From: CAZUVM01 sp964623885
Lineage (GTDB): Bacteria; Verrucomicrobiota; Verrucomicrobiia; Limisphaerales; UBA8199
Direction of reading: 5' to 3'
NCBI GenBank assembly: GCA_964623885.1
Contig: CAZUVM010000180.1
Location: 1 to 19,274, forward strand
Length of the DNA: 19,274 bases
Shown here: positions 5,462 through 14,600 of the stretch, in pieces
How the letters are laid out: each line of letters starts with the position of its first letter
Position numbering within the stretch: position 1 is the first letter of the stretch
Program-made: the position numbers and the translations under genes
Notes under the pieces: generated by a model
The model's database searches: none
What the model was told of the DNA's origin: nothing
The model's input: the letters and a program-made list of their open reading frames with translations, nothing else

Positions 5462-7909
5462 ATGAATGCCTGGATCCAAACGTTGGCGAGTCATGTTCAA
5501 CAAAACCTTTACCCGGGTGGGCTGATCGAAGTGCTGCTCGAAAGTGTTGTGGTCTTGATAGCCGCAACAGCGATCTGCCTTTTGTGGCGACGCGCTGCGG
5601 CGGCTCTGCGGCACTTGGTTTGGTTCGCTGCGATTGTCAGTTTGCCGCTGCTGCTGTGCCTGGCTGCCTGGCCGCACACCTGGCCAAAACCGCTGTGGTC
5701 GGTGGCGAAGGAACTCAAGCCCGGAAACGAAATCTCGCTGACACTGACACTCATGCCATCGGCAACGCCGGCAAGTGGAGTTGGCGCCGGCACGGCAAGC
5801 GGTTCGGCTGCGCTGCATGGGACACGCGTGAGGATACACAAACCGTTGGCAGCGCGATTAGCCGGCGGCTGGCTCGACTTCGGCCTCGGTGTTTGGGCCG
5901 CCGGTGTCGTGCTGGGTTTAATTTGGTTCGCCGCGGGACAATATCGGCTGCGACAATTGGCGCGAGACTCAGCACTCGCAACTGCGCCGGAGTGGCAGAA
6001 CGTGCTGTGTGATGCCCGCCAGAGTTTGGACCTGCGGCGGCAGGTGATTCTGTTGCAAGGGGACGAGCAGGTCATGCCGGCGACCTGGGGTTGGCGCCGA
6101 CCGATGGTAATGCTGCCGGCGGAAGGCGCGGATTGGCCGCCGGAGCGTCGTCGGCTGGTACTATTGCATGAACTGGCGCACGTGAGGCGTTGGGATTCCC
6201 TCACCCTGATTATCGCGCGAGTTGTCTGCGTCATATTTTGGATCAATCCGCTGGTATGGCTGGCGGCGCGGCGGATGTGCGTGGAGCGCGAGCGGGCTTG
6301 CGACGACCTGGTGCTCCGCAGCGATTGCAAGGCTTCGGATTACGCGGCGGAGTTGCTGAGGATTGCGAGGGCATTCAAGCCGGGTCGTTTTGCCGCCGGC
6401 ATTGCCATGGCCCGCTCGGCGCAGTTGCGGGGGCGCATCGCGGCAATGGTCGATCCTCACCGCGCGCGCCGGCTGCGGCCTGGCGCAGTGGTCGTGACGA
6501 TCGCTGGCATGGGCGCTCTGGTGGCCTGCCTTGCCGGGACCAGCCGGCCTCCCCAACTCGATTTGACGCCAACTGCAGGGCTGCGCCAGGAACAGATAAC
6601 GCAACTCGAGGCTTTTGCCGCCGCCAAGGAAAAGCAATCACACATGCTATCGGCGAAAGACGGCGAAAGTGTGTCGCCGGAATATCAGCGCTGCTTTGAT
6701 GCCGCGGTCAAAGGCGATGTCACGACCGTCACCAACCGTTACGAATTCTTCAAACGCAACCATGGCCAATACAGCAGCAATACCAACGGCGTCGACCTGC
6801 CGCACAGTGCTTGTTGGCAACCGGTCCTTGAGGTTTGCCTCGCTTACGACCATATCGCCAATTGCGAACCGAAATACACAAAACTCGTCGTCGACGGCAT
6901 CATCAATTCCATCCTGCCGGGCAGCATTTACTTCGGCGGGACCGACCCTGGACGGGGATTGCCGACGGCGTTTGAAAAGTCGAGCATCGATGCCGATCCT
7001 TTCTTTTGCTTGACGCAAAATGCGCTCGCAGACGGCACGTACCTGGACTACCTCCACGCGATGTACGGCGGCAAAATATACACCCCTACCCATGAAGATT
7101 CGCAGCGCTGCTTTACTGATTACCTCAACGATGCCCAGCGCCGGCTAAAGCATGATCAACAGTTCCCCAATGAACCGAAACAGCTCAAGCCGGGAGAAGA
7201 TGTGAGACAGGTGGGCACGAACATCCAGGTGGCCGGACAGGTCGCCGTCATGTCAATCAATGCGCTGCTGGTTAAACTGATCTTTGATCGCAATCCTGAT
7301 CGCGAGTTCTACGTCGAGGAAAGCTTCCCGCTGGACTGGATGTATCCGCACCTGGAGCCGAACGGCCTGGTCATGAAGATCAACCGCCAGCCGCTGCTGG
7401 AATTGCCTGAAGACGTGCTCGCCCGCGACCACGATTACTGGCGCCAAATCACCGCCGAGACCGTGGGCAATGTGCTCGAGGATGGAACTTCCGTTTCGGA
7501 TTTGGCGGCTGCGGTCGAGCGCGTGTACGTCAGCCATGACCTGCAAGAGTTCACCGGAAATCCGGCTTTCATTGGGAACGATTATGCCAAACGATTGCTG
7601 TCGAAATTGCGCAGCTCAATCGCCGGCGTGTATGCCTGGCGGCTGAGCACTAACTCACCCGCGGACTATCAGCCTATAACCGATGCCGCCCGCGAGCCGT
7701 TGGTTCAGCAAGCGGATCTCGCATTCCGCCAGGCCTTTGCGCTCTGCCCGTCCAGTCCCGAGGCGGTTTTCCGTTACATAAACTTCCTGCTTCAATTCCA
7801 TCGCGTCGAGGATGCGCGTCTGATCGCCCAGGCGGCAGTTGGGGTGGACCCGAAAAATAAAGTGTTCCAGGATCTGCTGCGGAACGTTCAAAAGATGCAG
7901 TCCAATTAG
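5462..7909 (+). CDS. BlaR1-type M56 metalloprotease with non-PBP sensor domain
   Basis: 815 residues. The first about 360 are the membrane part of an M56/BlaR1 peptidase: helices near 19-69, about 136-160, about 250-272 and about 342-362, zinc motif HELAH at 236-240 (HELAHVRRWDSL) and the downstream ERERACDD at 275-282 that supplies further conserved residues. In BlaR1/MecR1 the extracytoplasmic C-terminus is a penicillin-binding sensor. Here the 450-residue tail (about 365-815) lacks the SxxK/KTG signs of one. From about residue 400 it resembles the C-terminal part of verrucomicrobial DUF2723 membrane proteins (YFGGTDPGRGLPTAF; FYVEESFPLDWMYPHLEPNG from 616; KLRSSIAGVYAWR), ending in a TPR-like helical segment (LAFRQAFALCPSSPEAVFRY). 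Likely role: sense an envelope signal and relieve repression by the BlaI-type partner. The DUF2723 resemblance is from memory and needs a profile search. Confidence 0.88.
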   Translation: MNAWIQTLASHVQQNLYPGGLIEVLLESVVVLIAATAICLLWRRAAAALRHLVWFAAIVSLPLLLCLAAWPHTWPKPLWSVAKELKPGNEISLTLTLMPSATPASGVGAGTASGSAALHGTRVRIHKPLAARLAGGWLDFGLGVWAAGVVLGLIWFAAGQYRLRQLARDSALATAPEWQNVLCDARQSLDLRRQVILLQGDEQVMPATWGWRRPMVMLPAEGADWPPERRRLVLLHELAHVRRWDSLTLIIARVVCVIFWINPLVWLAARRMCVERERACDDLVLRSDCKASDYAAELLRIARAFKPGRFAAGIAMARSAQLRGRIAAMVDPHRARRLRPGAVVVTIAGMGALVACLAGTSRPPQLDLTPTAGLRQEQITQLEAFAAAKEKQSHMLSAKDGESVSPEYQRCFDAAVKGDVTTVTNRYEFFKRNHGQYSSNTNGVDLPHSACWQPVLEVCLAYDHIANCEPKYTKLVVDGIINSILPGSIYFGGTDPGRGLPTAFEKSSIDADPFFCLTQNALADGTYLDYLHAMYGGKIYTPTHEDSQRCFTDYLNDAQRRLKHDQQFPNEPKQLKPGEDVRQVGTNIQVAGQVAVMSINALLVKLIFDRNPDREFYVEESFPLDWMYPHLEPNGLVMKINRQPLLELPEDVLARDHDYWRQITAETVGNVLEDGTSVSDLAAAVERVYVSHDLQEFTGNPAFIGNDYAKRLLSKLRSSIAGVYAWRLSTNSPADYQPITDAAREPLVQQADLAFRQAFALCPSSPEAVFRYINFLLQFHRVEDARLIAQAAVGVDPKNKVFQDLLRNVQKMQSN

Positions 7910-7935
7910 GCACCAAACTGAATATGTTGCTTTTC

Positions 7936-7957
7936 GAACGCGGTTGGGAGCGCGTTC
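7936..7957. repeat. GC-rich hairpin downstream of the M56 gene
   Basis: GAACGCG (7936-7942) and CGCGTTC (7951-7957) form a perfect 7-bp stem with an 8-base loop, 26 bases after the M56 stop. No T-run follows, so it is not a classical terminator; it could stabilise the 3' end or be part of a dispersed intergenic repeat. The pyrimidine-rich stretch that follows (about 7965-8028) has no recognisable gene. Confidence 0.4.
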
Positions 7958-8085
7958 ATGGCCCGTTGCCCCCTCGCCTCTCCTTCGTCGCTCTCCTTTG
8001 TCGGGCGTCTTCGCTGCCGCTTCGAATTCAACATTGATTGGACTGCAAAGTGGCAAAAACGGAGATTGACCCGCCTCTATTTCGC

Positions 8086-8114
8086 TTGACAATTCACCAT
8101 ACATACCATGGAAT
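8086..8114 (+). promoter_or_regulatory. Candidate promoter of the M48 protease gene
   Basis: TTGACA (8086-8091) followed after 17 bp by TGGAAT (8109-8114, four of six consensus bases). Transcription would start around 8121, close to ATG 8128, giving a very short leader as seen before the BlaI-type gene. It also argues against the TTG start at 8038, which lies upstream of it. Confidence 0.4.
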
Positions 8115-8127
8115 CCTCGCAATAACA

Positions 8128-10350
8128 ATGGCAGGTGATGTGAGCGCACAAAGCCAAGTCTCCGCTTCAAACGCAATATTAAGCAACGAACTGGCCTCCG
8201 TGCGCGCCAGTAACTCCGATATCAACGCCCCTGTGGCAGCCTCGCCCCTGGATTGCTTCAGCGGTGAGATCAAGCCGACGCCCACAGGGCCTGTGTATTT
8301 GGCCGGTCTGGCCATCGTCACTTTCGGGATGCTGCTGCTGCCCTTAATTTATCTGGCGATCATTGCCTTGGTGGTTTGGATCGTCATCTGGCACCTAAGA
8401 AATGATACGTCGATACTCCGTGATGATTTCGGTCGTGGCGGGTTTGTCCGGTTTATGCTGTATGCGGGTCCAGCGCTAGTCGGAGGCATCCTAATTTTCT
8501 TCATGATAAAGCCATTCTTCGCTAAACGAGCCAAGGGCGCGCAGCCCGTTACGTTGGATCCTGCTCGCGAGCATGTTCTCTTCGCGTTCGTGCGGAAAAT
8601 CTGCGATTTGGTCGGCTCTAGCCCGCCTTGCCGTATCGACGTGGATTACCAGGTCAATGCCTCGGCCAGTTTGCAACGGGGGCTTTGGAGCAACGACCTG
8701 GTACTGACGATTGGGCTGCCGCTTGCCGCGGGTTTGAATATGCGCCAATTCGCCGGTGTGCTGGCGCATGAGTTCGGTCATTTCAGGCAGGGCGCGGGCA
8801 TGCGTCTCACCTATATCATTCGCCGGATTAACTCCTGGTTCTGGCGCGTCGTGTACGAGCGGGACGATTGGGATCTGAATCTCGAGCAAGCCGCCAGCGG
8901 TACAGATTGGCGGCTGCGTATTGTGCTGCATGCCGCGCGCGGTTGCGTGTGGTGCACCCGACGCATTCTCCAGGTTCTGATGCAGGCCGGCCACGCCATC
9001 AGTTGCCTCATGCTGCGCCAGATGGAGTATGACGCCGACAGCTACGAAGCGAAGGTGGCCGGCAGCGAGGCTTTCGAAGCCACGGCTGCCAGACTCCGCG
9101 TGCTCAACGTGGCTACCCGCATTGCTTATGACGATGTGCGGCAAAGCTGGCTCAACAAACGTCTTCCGGAAAGCCTGCCGCTTCTCATCAGCCACAAAGC
9201 CGCCTCATTGCCGTCCGAGGTTCATGAAAACCTTGCCGCCGACGCCGGCGCAAAGACCCGTTGGTTCGACACTCATCCCTGCGATTCGGACCGCGCTCGA
9301 GCTGCTCGGCGGCTGGCTCAACCGGGTGTTTTTCATCTGGCCGCACCGGCCACATCGCTGTTCTCCGCGTTCCTCGAATTGAGCAAAACTGTCACGCGGC
9401 GTAGCTATCAAGAGGAGCTCCGACTCGAGTTTACGGAACAGAACCTAATATCGGCGGAGGAGATTTTGCGAGAGAGTGCTGCCAGCATCCAGACGGAGGC
9501 GCTGGTTCGCAGATTCTTTGGTGGCGTCAGCGTCAACCTTAAGCCGCTGCTCACCAACGGGGATTTATCGCCCACCGCGCCGGAGGAGAAAGCGCTCAAA
9601 GAATGGCGCGAGGCGCAGGCATTGACCGAGACCTTGCGGCCTGAAGCCGAGAGGACTTCCGCTGAATGCATCCAGCAGCAAGTTGCCCGGGAGAAGTTTG
9701 CCACTGCCAACATCCTGGCTGTAGCAGGTTTCGAGTTGGAGCCAGAGCCATTCGGATTACCGTCTCACCTCGTGACCCTATCCGCTATAGAGGATGCCGC
9801 CAGGCAGGCCCGCAACAGAACCACCGCTGCTATCGAAGAGCGACTCAAGCAATTGGACCCGTTCCTGAATGCTCTGGGTCAGCGAGTGATTTTAGCGCTA
9901 CGATTGAGCCAGACTACGGATTATCCAGCGCCGGCCAAAAACACGGCCGACATGGCGGCGCTGATCGCCGCCGTCGGTGAGCAGATACCGCGAGCCCACG
10001 AAATTGGCTCCCAGCTCAATGCCTTCGCTGCCCTGGCGCAAAATCGGCAGAACCATTCGCGTCCTGCCCAAGTAGACGAAGTCCTGGCCGAGTTGGTGCA
10101 ACGGTTTCAATCGTTCGTCAACCCAATGCAGGAGCGGCTAAAAGCTTTTCCTTATCCGTTCCCACACGCACGCGGCCAATTGACAGTCGCCGAGTATGCG
10201 TGCTTTGAAAAACCTGCCGATCATGAATGGGGCCGAGCTTACCAGGACGCCAACGCCCATGTTGAGCGGCTCTTTGCTCTACATTATCGGCTCATCGGCC
10301 AAATCCTCGCTATCGCTGACGCCGCCGAAGCCGGCCTGACCAATGTGTGA
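8128..10350 (+). CDS. Membrane-bound M48-family metalloprotease
   Basis: 740 residues from ATG 8128; the frame is open back to TTG 8038, but those 30 residues look uncharacteristic and a candidate promoter lies within them. Two strongly hydrophobic segments (about 54-90, perhaps a hairpin, and about 109-131) anchor it. The zinc motif HEFGH is at 214-218 (VLAHEFGHFRQGAGMR), and EYDAD at 300-304 supplies the third ligand, the M48 arrangement seen in HtpX and Ste24-like enzymes. Between them are NSWFWRVVYERDDWD and further hydrophobic helices. The C-terminal about 330 residues are helical and charged with no domain I recognise. M48 proteases degrade misfolded membrane proteins, but this long form with a large C-terminal extension is uncharacterised as far as I know. 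It lies 218 bp after the M56 gene in the same direction, with its own likely promoter. Confidence 0.88.
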   Translation: MAGDVSAQSQVSASNAILSNELASVRASNSDINAPVAASPLDCFSGEIKPTPTGPVYLAGLAIVTFGMLLLPLIYLAIIALVVWIVIWHLRNDTSILRDDFGRGGFVRFMLYAGPALVGGILIFFMIKPFFAKRAKGAQPVTLDPAREHVLFAFVRKICDLVGSSPPCRIDVDYQVNASASLQRGLWSNDLVLTIGLPLAAGLNMRQFAGVLAHEFGHFRQGAGMRLTYIIRRINSWFWRVVYERDDWDLNLEQAASGTDWRLRIVLHAARGCVWCTRRILQVLMQAGHAISCLMLRQMEYDADSYEAKVAGSEAFEATAARLRVLNVATRIAYDDVRQSWLNKRLPESLPLLISHKAASLPSEVHENLAADAGAKTRWFDTHPCDSDRARAARRLAQPGVFHLAAPATSLFSAFLELSKTVTRRSYQEELRLEFTEQNLISAEEILRESAASIQTEALVRRFFGGVSVNLKPLLTNGDLSPTAPEEKALKEWREAQALTETLRPEAERTSAECIQQQVAREKFATANILAVAGFELEPEPFGLPSHLVTLSAIEDAARQARNRTTAAIEERLKQLDPFLNALGQRVILALRLSQTTDYPAPAKNTADMAALIAAVGEQIPRAHEIGSQLNAFAALAQNRQNHSRPAQVDEVLAELVQRFQSFVNPMQERLKAFPYPFPHARGQLTVAEYACFEKPADHEWGRAYQDANAHVERLFALHYRLIGQILAIADAAEAGLTNV

Positions 10351-10386
10351 AAGGAGCCCTTCACCGCCCTGCAGCACGAGAGTTGT

Positions 10387-10833
10387 CTACCGCCGCTCAG
10401 CCGAAGAATCCGCTTTTTTGGCAGGCGTCTCCGCGACCGAAGGCGTGCTAGCCACCAGATTGCTGAATCGTTCCGCGCGTGCACGCACGGCCTTGCCGGC
10501 GTGCTGGATCTGGCCAGGCGCGTTCCAGAGTATATAAAACTCGAAATCGGTTGGCGGACGCCCGAAGGTGCGTTGGAACTCCGCAACGCGTCCTTGCATG
10601 ATCTGTTTCGCCACGCGCAATGCGTCTGCCGGATTTCGCCAGTCCGAGTTGGTAGGGGCGTAACGCCGCCAAATCTCGGGGCGCATTTGATAACGCGACA
10701 CCTCGCCAGCAGAGCCCAGAGCGTTATCATTGTTGTTGGATTCCAACTCCGCGAGGGCCGCCCATCGGTCCATGGCCGGCGCGTGGGCGACGAACAGCCA
10801 GGCCAGCATCGCAATAACCCATTTCCAGTTCAT
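10387..10833 (-). CDS. Exported lysozyme-fold protein, possible lytic transglycosylase
   Basis: 148 residues from ATG 10833; an upstream in-frame ATG at 10857 would add eight residues before the signal peptide. Residues 1-20 are a signal sequence (MNWKWVIAMLAWLFVAHAPA). The segment ALAELESNNNDNALGSAGEV, followed by SRYQMRPEIW, matches the start of the transglycosylase SLT/goose-lysozyme fold, where the Glu of the ES pair (here E31) is the catalytic acid. NPADALRVAKQIMQGRV and FEFYILWNAPGQI would be later helices of that fold. It is shorter than typical SLT domains, so it may be a minimal muramidase or a lost-activity relative. If active it would cleave peptidoglycan in the periplasm. The tail is charged (PAKKADSSAERR). 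It converges with the M48 gene, 36 bp apart. Confidence 0.8.
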   Translation of the reverse strand: MNWKWVIAMLAWLFVAHAPAMDRWAALAELESNNNDNALGSAGEVSRYQMRPEIWRRYAPTNSDWRNPADALRVAKQIMQGRVAEFQRTFGRPPTDFEFYILWNAPGQIQHAGKAVRARAERFSNLVASTPSVAETPAKKADSSAERR

Positions 10834-11101
10834 GGAACCGATTTGACTCGCTTTCATCAGCGAGTTTTAAGACAGCAGGAAATGCGCCGCGCTGCCAGCA
10901 CTTCCCGGCCCGAGGCTTGATAGACTCCGCCTTCTATTGTCGTTTGTCTATCGGGCTTTTCCCCAGGCGGGAGTCTCATCCTCGGACACTCCGTAAGAAT
11001 TCCACTCGCATAATCCCCCCGTCAGCCAAGGACTGGGCGGCAGTTGACATTAACCGTCAGGCGAGAAACCGAATGGTAAGGACGCGGTCCCAACGCACCA
11101 A

Positions 11102-11476
11102 TCACGACTTATGCGTCGCCACCTTGGCCGCTTCGATGAGCTCCCAAAACTTCGGGTTTTGTTGCAGCGCCTCATCCTCAGGCAGCTTTAAGCCGGACCG
11201 GAAGAAAAAATCTTTGAGGGTATGGCGGTTCAGGATGCGATGAACCACCAGCCCGAGTTCATGCCGCTCAAAATAGACTCGATAATCGCCCACACGGAAG
11301 CGATGCAGGGTGCGGCCCGCGCGTTCCAACTTGCCGAACTCGTGGTCGATATCGGTATTCATCACCTGCTGGGGCAAGCCGCGGAAATCGCCCAGGATTT
11401 GGAGTTGCAGCTCCTTCGGCATGCGCGCCAGCTCGGCCGCGCTAGTCGGGTTGAAGATAATTTGAAAAGCGTTCAC
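11102..11476 (-). CDS. RelE/ParE-type toxin-like protein, no partner visible
   Basis: 124 residues from a GTG start (11476); no strong ribosome site is seen. The sequence has the RelE fold pattern: an opening strand (FQIIFNPTSAAELARMP), two helices, then GKLERAGRTLHRFRVGDYRV and VYFERHELGLVVHRILNRHT with the Arg-rich strands typical of mRNA-interfering RelE toxins. The tail DFFFRSG onward is longer than in classical RelE (about 95 residues) and ends in a helical segment. A type II antitoxin normally lies next to it, but the 163 bp upstream and 244 bp downstream contain no credible reading frame. It may be an orphan toxin, a toxin with a distant antitoxin, or a domesticated RelE-fold protein. 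Catalytic residues cannot be confirmed by eye. Confidence 0.8.
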   Translation of the reverse strand: MNAFQIIFNPTSAAELARMPKELQLQILGDFRGLPQQVMNTDIDHEFGKLERAGRTLHRFRVGDYRVYFERHELGLVVHRILNRHTLKDFFFRSGLKLPEDEALQQNPKFWELIEAAKVATHKS

Positions 11477-11639
11477 GCTGCGATTACAGGGACAGTCAAA
11501 CCATAAAGCGCGCGGCGGTCAAGTCGCGTCAACATAGGATCATCCGGTGAATCATCCATGGGAATCGGTTGATCCTCCATTTTAGCCGGGCTAGCTTTTA
11601 ACTTAAGCTCAACCCACACAATAACCGCGAAGTTGCTTT

Positions 11640-14600
11640 ATGGCCCGTAAGTCGAAAGTGCGTGTCTGGACGGAGGATTTGGTAATCCCGACCTACGTCC
11701 CTGCCGCGCCCGACAAGAACCCGATGTTCCTGGAGCGGCGCGTCTATCAGGGCAGCAGTGGCAAGGTGTATCCGCTCCCTTTCACCGACCGAATCGCCGA
11801 ACACGCCGAGGACTTGAAATGGCAGGCTGTTTGGCTGGAAAACGAGTTTCTCCAGGTATTGATCCTGCCCGAGCTGGGCGGCCGCATTCACGCGATCCTG
11901 GACAAAACCAACGGCTACGACCTGATTTACCGTCAGTCCGTGATCAAGCCGGCGCTCGTCGGCCTGGCGGGCCCCTGGATATCCGGCGGCATCGAGTTCA
12001 ATTGGCCGCAGCACCATCGCCCCGCCACTTTTTTGCCTGTGGATTACCAGATCGAAACGCATCGCGACGGATCGAAAACCGTCTGGTGCAGCGATCACGA
12101 TCCGATGGCGCGGATGAAGGCGATGCATGGCATTTGTCTGCATCCCGGCCGCGCTTACGTCGAGTTGAAGGTGCGCGCCTATAACCGCACACCGTTGACT
12201 CAAACGTTTCTGTGGTGGGCGAATGTGGCCACGCGTGTGCATGAGGCCTATCAAAGTTTTTTCCCACCTGACGTCACTTATGTCGCCGACCACGCCAAGC
12301 GCGCCACGAGCGCATACCCGTTATGCGATGGCTTCTATTACGGCGTGGACTACGGCCGACGCGCGCGTCAGGGTATCCCTGAACATGAACGGCCAGCCCA
12401 ATTCATTCCGCCGCACGTTGCGACAGGGCGCGACGGCCATTCCCCTTCGCCTGACGGGGCGCCGCTTCCCCATTACTCGCCCAACGATCTCTCGTTCTAT
12501 GCCAATATCCCGACACCCTGCTCGTACATGTGCATGGGATCGAATGAGGATTTCTTTGGCGGATACGATTATGCGCGGCAGGCCGGACTGATACATATCG
12601 CGGACCACCACATCTCGCCTGGCAAAAAGCAATGGACGTGGGGCAATCACGCGTTCGGATATGCCTGGGACAGGAACCTCACCGACGTCGATGCCCACGG
12701 GGAATACGGCCCTTACATCGAGTTGATGGCCGGCGTCTATACCGATAATCAACCGGATTTCAGTTTTCTGCGGCCCGGCGAGACCAAGGCGTGGCGCCAG
12801 TACTGGTATCCGATCCAAAAGATTGGCCCGGCGCAATGCGCCAATCTCGATGCCGCCCTAAGCCTGGTTGTCGACGCAAAAGAGATTCGCATCGGCGTCA
12901 GTGTGACTTCACCATTTCCGCGCGCCACAATTCGGCTCGAAACGAGGAACGGCGCCCGCCGGTGGAATGTGGATTTGGCGCCGGGGAAATCGTTCTATCG
13001 GCGCATCCGCCAGCTAGCACCGCGAACGGCCGATACGGACTGCAAACTGCGAGTGTTGAGCCGTTCAGGCCAGGAAATCATCAGCTATCAACCACAACCA
13101 GCGGTAAAGCGGCCAGTACCGGCACCGGCCACGGAGCCGCCCGCGCCGTCGGACGTTCAGAGCACCGACGAGCTTTACCTGGTCGGTTTGCACCTCGAGC
13201 AGTATCGCCATGCTTCGCGCTGCCCCACCGTGTATTGGCGTGAAGGACTGCGGCGCGACCCTGGCGATTGCCGCTGCAATAGCGCTTTGGGCCTCTGGCA
13301 TCTTCGACGCGGCGAGTTCGAACTGGCGGAAAGCTGCTTCCGCAAAGCCATCGAACGGCTAACGCGGCGTAATCCAAATCCGGTCGACGGCGAAGCCTTT
13401 TACAACCTAGGTGTGTGTTTGCGCCATCAAGGTCGCGACGAAGATTCCTACGCCGCATTTTACAAGGCCACTTGGAACCAGGCCTGGCAAGCGGCTGGGT
13501 TCCACGCTGTGGCCGAAGGCGATTGCCGCCGAGGCGATTGGCCGAGCGCGCTGGCGCACCTGGACCAGGCGCTCTGTTACAATTGCGAGAACACCCGCGC
13601 CCGCAATGTCAAAGCACTCGTGCTGCGCAAGCTCTCGCGCGCGCGCGAAGCCACCGCCCTCCTCGCCGAAACACTTGCGCTCGACCCGCTCGATTGGTGG
13701 GCTCGCCATCTGAGCGGCGAAAAGATTGGTTGTGACCTGCAGGTCTTGCTCGACCTCGTCCACGATTATGGGCGCGCGGGTTTCTACGAGGACGCCGCCG
13801 AACTGTTGGAATCGGCGACTGGCGGGGGCGTCCTCGCCTGCGGGTTCTGGGAGCGTCCCGCTGCCATTGACGTTCTGGGTAAAACCATGACCTCTCAGAC
13901 CTTCGCCCGAGATCGATTGCCCGACCAAAACCTCGGCGCCGAGCCGCTGGTTTATTACACGCTGGGCTGGCTCAAACAAAAACTCGGAAAAACGACCGAG
14001 GCCTTGAGCTGGTACAAAAAAGCGTCCAAGTGTGCACCCGATTATTGTTTTCCCTCGCGGTTGGAAGAGATTGCCATCCTCGAAGCGGCGCGGCGCGCCA
14101 ATCCCAAAGACGCGCGCGCAGCTTGTTACCTGGGGAACTTGCTCTTCGATCGCAAGCGCCACGAAGAAGCTATAGAGTTGTGGGAGCAAAGCACCCGGTT
14201 GGACCCCACTTACTCCGTCGCGTGGCGGAACCTTGGCATCGGCTACTTCAACGTTCGCAAAAATGCCGCGCGCGCGCGGGCCGCTTACCAACGCGCCTTT
14301 CGCATCAACCCCACCGACGCGCGGTTGCTCTACGAACGCGATCAGCTCTGGAAACGGCTGGGCGAATCGCCCCGCAAACGCCTGCGTGAATTGGAGCGAT
14401 ATCCCGCTCTCGTGCGCCGGCGCGATGATCTTTCGGTCGAGCTCTGCGCGCTGCTGAACCAAACCCAACAACACCGGCAAGCGCTCGAAGTGCTGGCCAG
14501 TCGTCGTTTTCAGCCTTGGGAAGGCGGCGAAGGCCAGGCCCTGGGCCAGCATGTGCGCACCCATTTGTCGCTGGGCAAGGCCGCCTTGTTCCAGGGCGAC

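Noticed and set aside
5027..5839. 270-codon minus-strand frame over the BlaI/M56 start
   Set aside because: It is antisense to a convincing BlaI gene, covers its promoter and has a low-complexity Arg/Gln-rich translation.
8038..8127. Earlier TTG start for the M48 gene
   Set aside because: No ribosome site, uncharacteristic sequence and a candidate promoter downstream of it; ATG 8128 preferred.
10347..10364. GTGAA/TTCAC hairpin at the end of the M48 gene
   Set aside because: Only five continuous pairs and no T-run; not a convincing terminator.
10919..10952. GATAGAC/GTCTATC inverted repeat followed by GGGCTTTT
   Set aside because: Seven-bp arms with a 20-base loop and a short T-run; could arise by chance and ends no rightward gene.
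11537..11609. GGATCA/TGATCC and AGCTT/AAGCT inverted repeats before the DUF5107 gene
   Set aside because: Short arms, in one case with a 27-base loop; no support beyond chance.
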